In this document: one piece after another, positions 1 through 5,208 of the stretch | Position numbering within the stretch: position 1 is the first letter of the stretch | How the letters are laid out: every line of letters begins with the position of its first letter | NCBI GenBank assembly: GCA_031082105.1 | Contig: JAVHLO010000016.1 | Coordinates: 15,718 to 20,925 of the forward strand | Origin: Planctomycetota bacterium | Lineage (GTDB): Bacteria > Planctomycetota > MHYJ01 > JACQXL01 > JAVHLO01 | Direction: 5' to 3' | DNA length: 5,208 nt | Notes under the pieces: generated by a model | Seen by the model: only the letters and a program-made list of their open reading frames with translations | Databases searched by the model: none | Told to the model about the DNA's origin: nothing | Made by a program: the position numbers and the translations under genes

Positions 1-1155
1 CTCGGCGCCCTTGTAGTCCTTGTCCTGTTCAAGGATCGCGCCGAGCATGATATGCGCCCTCGAGTGCTTCGGATCGATCTCCACCACTTTCTTGAAGTCC
101 TTGTAGGCCTCATCGAGCTTCTTGAACTCGAGGTGAACGACGCCCATGTCGAACCACGCATCCAGGTGCTGGGGGTCCTTCTCGATGGCCTTTCGCAGCC
201 AATCGAGCTGCTGTTCGCGCTTTCGTGTCCGCTCAACGCCTCCGACTCCCTTGCCGGAAAACTCCTCGACGCCCAGCGCGGCGCGCTGGTAGTCAAGGAC
301 TCCCCAGGTTCGGTCCTCGACGTTCTTCGTGCCCGATATGCTCTCGTCTATCTTCTTGGCTTCCATGTAGCAGTCGTCCGCCGACTTGCCCATCAGCATC
401 ACGCCGCCGACCACGGCGGCGACCGCGAGTACGACGATACCCAGCTTCAACCCAACGGCGGCGAGGTTGCCCGGCGTTTTCGCGACCGCCCTGGCCTGTG
501 GCTCTCCACCCTCGCCCGCGTATTCCTCGCACTTGGTGTCGCTGCATCCACCGGCCGCGACCCAGCATTCGGCGTGGTACGTCCCCTTGCACCCGCCGCA
601 GATCTGCACGGCGTGCTCCGCTCTGATGACCGACTTGCAGTACTGGCACGTGGCTCCCTCGAGGGCGTGATGGGCGTGGAGACCGGGGATATAGGCCGCG
701 TCCGCGGTCGAGCCCGAGCTGACCGGCGCGGTCTTGGACGCGTGGCCGCCGGCCGCGCCTTCTATCAATCCGCGCTGCGCCGCCGTGAGAAGTCCCTTGT
801 TTACCATCACTTCCGCCAGGGACAGATCGGCGCCGGGCTTGTTCTTTCGAACATTCTCGATGAGCGAGAGGCACTCCTTCAACTGCATTGCAGTGACGTA
901 CCCGCCGGCGACCGCCCCGTCGCCGAACGCCATGTCCGCGGCGTGCGCGCGCATCTTCAGCTGCAGAGACAAAATCACCGACACCTGCGCATTCGTGAGC
1001 AGGCCCTTCTCGATCGTGATCTCGCCGATGAGTCTCTTGATCCCGCGCTGGGCCAGCGCGCTCTGAGTCTGCAGACAATCCTGCAACTGTTGAGGCGCGA
1101 TGAGTCCCTTTTTGATCGCTATCTGGCCGAAAAGCAGGCTTTCTTCAGCTTTCAC
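1..1155 (-). CDS. Membrane protein with MshEN-like repeats, RING-like zinc finger, one TM helix and TPRs (3' end cut by window edge)
   Basis: The frame is open for 385 codons from a GTG at 1155 to base 1, with no stop. Four tandem motifs lie at about residues 8-31, 42-65, 76-99 and 112-133. Each has the pattern G-x6-G-hydrophobic-hydrophobic-x4-L-x3-L typical of the MshEN / T2SSE N-terminal module, with key glycines at 17, 51, 85 and 121. Next comes a zinc-finger pattern: C170, C173, C186, C189, H194, C197, C204, C209 (C4HC3 order, resembling RING/PHD and the prokaryotic RING family). A hydrophobic helix spans about 231-254, and TPR repeats run from about 315 to the edge. Basic residues before the helix suggest a cytoplasmic N-terminus and TPRs outside the membrane (inference). 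The start is supported by a strong Shine-Dalgarno 5 bases upstream and a 10-base gap from the ATPase gene. A role as adaptor or regulator of that ATPase is inference; function is unknown. Confidence 0.85.
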   Translation of the reverse strand, partial: MKAEESLLFGQIAIKKGLIAPQQLQDCLQTQSALAQRGIKRLIGEITIEKGLLTNAQVSVILSLQLKMRAHAADMAFGDGAVAGGYVTAMQLKECLSLIENVRKNKPGADLSLAEVMVNKGLLTAAQRGLIEGAAGGHASKTAPVSSGSTADAAYIPGLHAHHALEGATCQYCKSVIRAEHAVQICGGCKGTYHAECWVAAGGCSDTKCEEYAGEGGEPQARAVAKTPGNLAAVGLKLGIVVLAVAAVVGGVMLMGKSADDCYMEAKKIDESISGTKNVEDRTWGVLDYQRAALGVEEFSGKGVGGVERTRKREQQLDWLRKAIEKDPQHLDAWFDMGVVHLEFKKLDEAYKDFKKVVEIDPKHSRAHIMLGAILEQDKDYKGAE

Positions 1156-1160
1156 TTTGT

Positions 1161-1167
1161 CCCCCCT
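1161..1167 (-). promoter_or_regulatory. Ribosome binding site deciding the GTG start at 1155
   Basis: On the minus strand AGGGGGG sits 5 bases before the GTG and overlaps the TAG stop of the upstream ATPase gene. This supports the non-ATG start and suggests that ribosomes finishing the ATPase reinitiate on the next gene (translational coupling, inferred). Confidence 0.7.
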
Positions 1168-2407
1168 AGATCGAATGCGCCACGTGCACGACTTCAGCCA
1201 GAGAAGTCTCGCCACGCGCGACCTTGTTGATCCCATCAACGAGGAAGGTCTGGAATTGCTGCGAGACTATCCGCTCGAACTTGGACTGAGGCAGCTTGTT
1301 CATGATCGCGTCCCTCAGCTCCGGCGTCATCTTCAGCAACTCAAATATGCCGGTCCTCCCCTTGTAGCCCGTGCCCCCGCAGGCCTTGCACCCGCACGGC
1401 TCATATATGGTGTCGGTCGGCAATGCAGGCAATCCCAGTTGTTCAAAGAAGGCACTATCCGGCCTCACCGGAAGACAGCAGCTCTGGCAGAGCCTTCGAA
1501 CAAGTCGCTGGTTCATCAGAACGTGCAGCGCGGATGCCAGCAGGTACGGCTCAATCCCGAGATCCAGCAATCTGTATACTATCGCCGAGGCGTTCCGGGC
1601 ATGTATCGAAGAGAGGACGAGGTGGCCGCTGAACGCAAGATGTATCGCCGTAACGGCCGTTTCCTCGTCTCGGACCTCGCCGATCATTATCACGTTCGTG
1701 TCCTGCCGCATGCTTGATCGCAGCGCGGCCCCGAACGTGATCTGCTTGTCCGGGTCGATCTCGATCTGCGTCGTATGGTCCAGGTGATACTCGACAGGGT
1801 CTTCGACCGTCAGTACGTTCCGTCTGATCCTGTCCACCTCCTTCAAGACGGTGTACAGGGTGGTTGTCTTTCCCGAGCCGGTGGGTCCGCTGATCAACAA
1901 GACCCCCTGTTGTCTCGCAACGAATTCGCGCAGAGTCGCTATGCCCTCCTTCGAAAGCCCTATCTTGTCCAACGACACATCGGTGGGCGAAGTCCGCAGT
2001 ATGCGGAGCACCATCTTGTCCCCGCAGACGTCACGGACCGTCGAGATGCGGAACTCGACGTCCTCCTTCTCGTACGCCCCCCTGAAACCGCCGTCCTGAA
2101 ACCTCTTTCGTTGCGTGATGTCCAAGTCCGCGGCAATCTTGATGCATGAGACAAGCGCGGCGGCCGTCTTCTTGTCGTAGCACGCGATGTCCCGCAATAC
2201 GCCGTCAATCCGATACCTGACTAGCACGGCCTTCTCTTCCGGCTCGAAATGGATGTCGGTCGCTCCGTCCTCCACCGCGCACCTGATGAGGCGCTTGACC
2301 AGGAATAGGGCCTTCGAATGCTTCTCCCTACCCTCTTCGGTAAGCGCTTCCGCCCCGTCTCGTTTGAAAAACTGCAGTTCCATGATCTCGCGCAAACATA
2401 CAGACAT
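1166..2407 (-). CDS. GspE/PilB-family type II secretion / type IV pilus assembly ATPase, short form without N1 domain
   Basis: This is a cytoplasmic hexameric motor ATPase of the type II secretion / type IV pilus family, which drives pilin or pseudopilin assembly. Positions below count from the ATG at 2407 (413 residues). The N2 domain has ATDIHFEP at 49-56 and RYRIDG at 64-69. Walker A GPTGSGKT is at 174-181, the Asp box TVEDPVEY at 200-207, Walker B with GEVRD at 243-247, and the His box HLVLSSIHA at 262-270. A C-terminal cysteine cluster (C307, C310, C311, C338, C340, C343) followed by GTGYKGRTGIFELL is the zinc-binding element seen in GspE and PilB but not PilT. All catalytic motifs are intact. 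Family members are usually 500-570 residues; the missing part is the N1/MshEN domain. The frame extends to a TTG at 2470, but that codon is the -35 element, so the ATG at 2407 (or 2383) is preferred. Whether it serves secretion, pili or another machine cannot be told from this window. Confidence 0.93.
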   Translation of the reverse strand: MSVCLREIMELQFFKRDGAEALTEEGREKHSKALFLVKRLIRCAVEDGATDIHFEPEEKAVLVRYRIDGVLRDIACYDKKTAAALVSCIKIAADLDITQRKRFQDGGFRGAYEKEDVEFRISTVRDVCGDKMVLRILRTSPTDVSLDKIGLSKEGIATLREFVARQQGVLLISGPTGSGKTTTLYTVLKEVDRIRRNVLTVEDPVEYHLDHTTQIEIDPDKQITFGAALRSSMRQDTNVIMIGEVRDEETAVTAIHLAFSGHLVLSSIHARNASAIVYRLLDLGIEPYLLASALHVLMNQRLVRRLCQSCCLPVRPDSAFFEQLGLPALPTDTIYEPCGCKACGGTGYKGRTGIFELLKMTPELRDAIMNKLPQSKFERIVSQQFQTFLVDGINKVARGETSLAEVVHVAHSI

Positions 2408-2442
2408 TCTCTCGGAGCCGCCGGATGGCCGCAAGCCTTTAT

Positions 2443-2470
2443 AGTATACAGATAAACGCGCTCTTTTCAA
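2443..2470 (-). promoter_or_regulatory. Sigma70-type promoter for the ATPase / RING-TPR gene pair
   Basis: On the minus strand TTGAAA (2470-2465) and TATACT (2448-2443) are separated by 16 bp, and each matches the consensus at 5 of 6 bases. Transcription would start near 2436, leaving a leader of about 30 bases before the ATG at 2407. The stretch is AT-rich against a GC-rich background, which strengthens the call. Confidence 0.65.
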
Positions 2471-2486
2471 GGAAAATCGTCAATCC

Positions 2487-2515
2487 TTGAACCAGGGCGA
2501 CTTTTATGGTAGCAT
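2487..2515 (+). promoter_or_regulatory. Weak candidate promoter for the lysine-rich protein and helicase
   Basis: TTGAAC (2487-2492) and TAGCAT (2510-2515) are separated by 17 bp; each matches the sigma70 consensus at 4 of 6 bases. It would lie back to back with the minus-strand promoter and give a leader of about 170 bases containing the inverted repeats. It is the best plus-strand candidate I found between the two gene pairs, but matches this weak occur by chance. Confidence 0.3.
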
Positions 2516-2531
2516 TCCCACGCCTGATTGC

Positions 2532-2599
2532 GCTGCCAGGAGCGAGAACCGTCCGGTAGAGGGCGCACGCATGCGCAGACGGTCATACCGCGCGGCAGC
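2532..2599. repeat. Nested inverted repeats (possible structured leader)
   Basis: Three perfect stems nest inside each other. The outer is GCTGCC (2532-2537) with GGCAGC (2594-2599), the middle is ACCGTC (2548-2553) with GACGGT (2578-2583), and the inner is GCGCA (2563-2567) with TGCGC (2572-2576) around a 4-base loop. Ten unpaired bases flank each side between the outer and middle stems. The set could fold as RNA in the leader of the plus-strand genes. It matches no riboswitch or small RNA I recognise, and short stems are common in GC-rich DNA. Confidence 0.4.
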
Positions 2600-2619
2600 C
2601 GATCGGCCTGTGCGAACCT

Positions 2620-2647
2620 CTGGATTCCCGCTTTCGCGGGAATGACG
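2620..2647. repeat. Palindromic intergenic repeat, ATTCCC-N8-GGGAAT type
   Basis: An 8-bp perfect stem, ATTCCCGC (2624-2631) and GCGGGAAT (2636-2643), encloses the loop TTTC. The core fits the ATTCCC-N8-GGGAAT consensus of the neisserial dRS3 repeat. Repeats with flanks like CTGG and GACG are dispersed in many unrelated bacterial genomes. Only one copy lies in this window, so its repeat nature rests on resemblance. No T-run follows, so it is not a standard terminator. Confidence 0.6.
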
Positions 2648-2682
2648 TTGACTATTCCGGCGGACTCTTCAGCTCTTTTTGT

Positions 2683-2686
2683 GGAG
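2683..2686 (+). promoter_or_regulatory. Ribosome binding site deciding the ATG start at 2694
   Basis: GGAG lies 7 bases before the ATG at 2694. An in-frame TTG at 2679 lies upstream of this site and so would not use it, which supports the ATG as the start. Confidence 0.65.
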
Positions 2687-2693
2687 ACATAGT

Positions 2694-2930
2694 ATGACCG
2701 ACACCACGGAACTTAAGAAACAGATCGAGACGCTCGAGGCAAAGATGAAGGAGGCGAAGCAGAAATCCGCAAATCCGAGGGCTGACGCGGCCCTGCGCAC
2801 GCTGCACAAGCGGCTCAAGCGCGCACAGCGGAAGCTCCTCAAGATCACGAAGCCGGCCAAGAAACAGTTGTCGAAGAAGAAAGCTGAAGCCAAAAAGGAA
2901 GAGGAGAAGAAGAAGGCTGAGAAGAAATGA
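2694..2930 (+). CDS. Small lysine-rich, probably coiled-coil protein, unknown function
   Basis: The product has 78 residues, of which 23 are Lys and 5 Arg against 11 Asp/Glu (net charge about +17). Residues 1-25 and 36-52 show leucine/isoleucine spacing suited to short amphipathic or coiled-coil helices. Residues 53-78 form a tail almost entirely of Lys, Glu and Ala, recalling the lysine-rich tails of histone H1-like and other nucleic-acid-binding bacterial proteins. It has no membrane segment, signal peptide or enzymatic motif. The stop overlaps the start of the helicase gene in ATGA, so the two are almost certainly co-translated. A DNA- or RNA-binding role alongside the helicase is inference. 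I do not recognise a family; low complexity makes homology calls unreliable. Confidence 0.72.
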   Translation: MTDTTELKKQIETLEAKMKEAKQKSANPRADAALRTLHKRLKRAQRKLLKITKPAKKQLSKKKAEAKKEEEKKKAEKK

Positions 2931-5137
2931 AGGACTACCCGCTTAAAGGCGCGTCCGTCCCGCAGTTCAAGATCGAGTACGAGAAGGAACTGAATCCGCA
3001 GCAGCTCGAGGTCGTCACGCACCGTGGCGGGCCGATGCTGGTCATCGCAGGGGCCGGCAGCGGGAAGACCCGGACCGTCACGTACCGTGTCGCCCGCCTG
3101 ATCGAGGCGGGTTGCGACCCGGCCGCGATCCTCCTGATGACCTTCACCAACAAGGCGGCCCGCGACATGCTTCGCCGTGTCGAGATGCTCATCGGCCCGC
3201 AGGTGCAGCGGGTATGGGGCGGGACGTTCCATCATGTGGGCGCGCTTGTCTTGCGTCAACACGCCAGACTCCTGGGATACCAGCCGAATTTCACCATCCT
3301 GGACCGCGACGATTCCGAGACCTTCCTCGAAGGCTGCGTCCCGAGAGTCGGAGTCGACCGCAAAACCACGCGATTCCCCAAAGCGGAGGTGCTGTCGGAT
3401 GTCATCGGGCTCGCAGTCAATACGGACAGGAAGATCGCCGACATCGTCGTCGAGCGCTACCCGTATCACATGCAGTACATCGAACAGATCGAACAACTCG
3501 CCCGAAGGTACGACACGGAGAAACAGTCCGCGAACGTGATGGACTTCGACGACCTCCTGACCCGGTTCAGGCTCCTGCTGGAGACGCACGACGAGGTCCG
3601 CAACCTCTACGCCCGCCGGTTCGCGCACGTGCTCGTCGATGAGTACCAGGATACGAACAGGATCCAGTCGGATGTCGTCCACATGCTCGCGTCGCACCAT
3701 CGGAACCTGATGGTCGTCGGCGACGATGCGCAGAGCATCTATTCGTTCCGCGGGGCCAACTTCGCCAACATCATAGGTTTCTCCGAGCGGTATCCGGACG
3801 TCAGGCTATTCAAGCTGACCACGAACTACCGTAGCACGCCCGAGGTGCTTTCGCTCGCGAATTCCAGCATCGCCCGGAACAAACGCCAGTACCCGAAGGA
3901 ACTGGTCGCGGTCAAGCGAAGCGGCCAGACTCCGGTTCTTGCGTACACGCCGGACGCCGCGGCCCAGGCGCGGTTCATCACCCAGCGCATTCTGGAGATC
4001 CACGAGCAGAATGTGCCCCTCAGCCAGATCGCGGTGCTCTACCGCGCCCATTACCACTCGATGGAACTGCAGATGGAGTTGACGCGCAGCGGCGTGGCGT
4101 TCGAGGTCCGTTCCGGAATCAGGTTCTTCCAGCAGGCACACGTCAAGGACGTCGCCGCCTACCTGAAGATGGTCGCCAACCCACGCGATGAGCTCGCATG
4201 GCGGCGGGCGTTCAGGCTGTGCCCGCGCATCGGACCCGCCACCTCCGACAAGCTCTGGAAGGCGATCGGGTCGGCCGCGGACCCGCTCAAGACAGTCTTC
4301 ACGGAGCAGGTGGAAAAGCAACTGCCGCGGGCTGCGTTCGGCGGCTGGGAGCGGTTCCTCGAATGCCTCAAACGGATCAAGACTCCCGAGATGGCCGCGA
4401 ATCCGGCTGCCATGATAGACACCGTCATCGAGTCCGGCTACGACGAGTACATCAAGGACACATTTGCGAACGCGGAGATCCGGCTCGAAGAACTGCGGCA
4501 GTTGGCCAACTTCGCGCGCGGATTCGAGAACCTTGACACGTTCCTCACGCAGTTGTCGCTGCACACGAACGCGGCCGGCGAGGACAGCGCGCCCGAAGAC
4601 GCACAGGAGCGCGACCGGCTCGTCCTCTCGACCGTCCATCAGGCGAAAGGGCTCGAGTGGAAGTGCGTCTTCGTTCTGTGGCTCACGGACGGCAGGTTTC
4701 CGGACAAGCGCTCTGTGCGTGAGACGGGCGGGGAAGAGGAAGAGAGGCGTCTCTTCTACGTCGCCTGCACGCGCGCAAAGGAGGAGCTCTATCTCTCCTG
4801 TCCGATGATGGCGCGCGACGGCCAGTTCGATGTGCTGCAGCAACCTTCGCGGTTCGTGACCGAGATCGACGAGGACCGGTATGAAAAGTGGAACGTCGTA
4901 CCGCCGGCCCCGTCGTGGGCGGAGATGGATGATGGAGAGACCGACGATGCGGACTCCGATGGCGACACCGGGCCATCCCGCCGCGGGCAGACCTGGGGCC
5001 GGACTGACGACGAAGACGACGAATTCGGCGACTCCGGACCGGGCCGGCGCAGATCTCGCGGCGGACGCCCCACCCGGCGCGGATTTGATGACGACGATAT
5101 CACCAAGTACGCCGTCGATCCGCCGGGGGAGGAATAG
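2927..5137 (+). CDS. UvrD/PcrA/Rep-type superfamily 1A ATP-dependent DNA helicase
   Basis: This is a 736-residue, probably 3'-5' DNA helicase acting in repair or replication restart, by analogy with UvrD, PcrA and Rep. Motifs in order: Q motif LNPQQLEVV (22-30), Walker A AGAGSGKTRT (41-50), Ia MTFTNKAARDM (71-81), Ic GGTFHH (98-103), Walker B VLVDEYQDTNRIQ (235-247), III VVGDDAQSIYSFRGA (263-277), IV LTTNYRST (297-304), V VLSTVHQAKGLEWKCVFV (566-583) and VI EEERRLFYVACTRAK (604-618). Residues 397-414 (GIRFFQQAHVKDVAAYLK) fit the region near motif IVa, and LCPRIGPATSDKLW (431-444) fits the 2B helix-hairpin-helix. All catalytic residues look intact. Residues about 655-736 form a charged low-complexity tail. 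The ATG overlaps the upstream stop, and the next internal ATG would remove the Q motif. Length fits PcrA/UvrD, but sequence alone does not separate UvrD, PcrA and Rep, so no symbol is given. Confidence 0.96.
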   Translation: MKDYPLKGASVPQFKIEYEKELNPQQLEVVTHRGGPMLVIAGAGSGKTRTVTYRVARLIEAGCDPAAILLMTFTNKAARDMLRRVEMLIGPQVQRVWGGTFHHVGALVLRQHARLLGYQPNFTILDRDDSETFLEGCVPRVGVDRKTTRFPKAEVLSDVIGLAVNTDRKIADIVVERYPYHMQYIEQIEQLARRYDTEKQSANVMDFDDLLTRFRLLLETHDEVRNLYARRFAHVLVDEYQDTNRIQSDVVHMLASHHRNLMVVGDDAQSIYSFRGANFANIIGFSERYPDVRLFKLTTNYRSTPEVLSLANSSIARNKRQYPKELVAVKRSGQTPVLAYTPDAAAQARFITQRILEIHEQNVPLSQIAVLYRAHYHSMELQMELTRSGVAFEVRSGIRFFQQAHVKDVAAYLKMVANPRDELAWRRAFRLCPRIGPATSDKLWKAIGSAADPLKTVFTEQVEKQLPRAAFGGWERFLECLKRIKTPEMAANPAAMIDTVIESGYDEYIKDTFANAEIRLEELRQLANFARGFENLDTFLTQLSLHTNAAGEDSAPEDAQERDRLVLSTVHQAKGLEWKCVFVLWLTDGRFPDKRSVRETGGEEEERRLFYVACTRAKEELYLSCPMMARDGQFDVLQQPSRFVTEIDEDRYEKWNVVPPAPSWAEMDDGETDDADSDGDTGPSRRGQTWGRTDDEDDEFGDSGPGRRRSRGGRPTRRGFDDDDITKYAVDPPGEE

Positions 5138-5156
5138 TATCCCCGAGAGTGCCGGC

Positions 5157-5208
5157 ATGGATCCGGCAGCCGGCATCATTCACCAGTCAAAGAAGAGCAT
5201 CGACTGCC
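5157..5208 (+). CDS. Possible start of a further gene, cut by window edge
   Basis: An ATG 19 bases after the helicase stop opens a frame of 17 codons (MDPAAGIIHQSKKSIDC) to the edge. A weak purine-rich GAGAG lies 7 bases upstream. All three plus frames are open in this short stretch, so the support is position and spacing only. No function can be assigned. Confidence 0.25.
   Translation, partial: MDPAAGIIHQSKKSIDC

Noticed and set aside
293..1078. 261-codon minus-strand open frame
   Set aside because: It is a shifted-frame shadow of the RING-TPR gene; its Arg/Gly-rich composition shows no motif.
52..1230. 392-codon plus-strand open frame
   Set aside because: It is antisense to the GTG-started minus-strand gene, which has recognisable MshEN-like, zinc-finger, TM and TPR segments. 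The plus translation has no recognisable domain. High GC makes long antisense frames common.
2516..2620. tRNA or known small RNA in the intergenic region
   Set aside because: I found no T-arm sequence, cloverleaf or recognised RNA family; only the nested stems reported above.
2624..2643. Intrinsic terminator
   Set aside because: The hairpin is followed by GACGTTGAC with no T-run, and it lies upstream of the plus-strand genes and outside the minus-strand transcript.
2648..2676. Promoter with TTGACT as -35
   Set aside because: At a 17-bp spacing the -10 position reads AGCTCT, which does not resemble TATAAT.
2669..3700. 343-codon minus-strand open frame
   Set aside because: It is antisense to the lysine-rich gene and the helicase. 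Its phenylalanine-rich stretch is the mirror of the lysine codons, not a membrane segment.
5150..5176. Terminator or repeat after the helicase
   Set aside because: TGCCGG/CCGGCA forms a 6-bp stem with a 7-base loop but no T-run follows. The GCCGGCAT direct repeat (5151 and 5169) is only 8 bases and likely chance in GC-rich DNA.
3806..5179. 457-codon minus-strand open frame
   Set aside because: It is antisense to intact helicase motifs IV to VI and has no recognisable domain.

Overview
The window is GC-rich bacterial DNA with two divergently transcribed gene pairs on either side of an intergenic region of about 290 bp. It contains no rRNA, tRNA, CRISPR array or insertion sequence that I can see. 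The gene content (a stand-alone type II/IV-pilus-type ATPase, a membrane protein with a RING-like zinc finger, and a UvrD/PcrA-type helicase with a long charged tail) suggests a chromosomal segment of a deep-branching, high-GC Gram-negative lineage. Planctomycetota or a related uncultured phylum is my guess, at low confidence.

Left half, minus strand: a well-formed promoter (TTGAAA, 16 bp spacer, TATACT) drives a GspE/PilB-type ATPase (2407 to 1166). Ten bases after its stop follows a second gene starting with GTG at 1155, which runs off the left edge with 385 codons visible. That protein has four tandem copies of a motif spaced like the MshEN / T2SSE N-terminal module, a C4HC3 RING/PHD-like zinc finger, one transmembrane helix and TPR repeats. 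The ATPase itself lacks that N-terminal module, so the pair may be a split version of an ATPase plus its regulatory or docking domain. This is the most unusual feature of the window.

Middle (2408 to 2693): this holds the minus-strand promoter, a weak candidate plus-strand promoter, a set of nested inverted repeats (2532 to 2599), and a palindromic repeat of the ATTCCC-N8-GGGAAT type (2624 to 2643).

Right half, plus strand: a 78-residue lysine-rich, probably coiled-coil protein (2694 to 2930) overlaps by 4 bases (ATGA) a complete 736-residue superfamily 1A helicase (2927 to 5137). The helicase motifs are all present, and it ends in a low-complexity tail of alternating acidic and Arg/Gly-rich blocks. 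A possible further gene begins at 5157 and is cut by the window edge.

Nothing here amounts to a demonstrated new system. The two coupled pairs are the points worth following.
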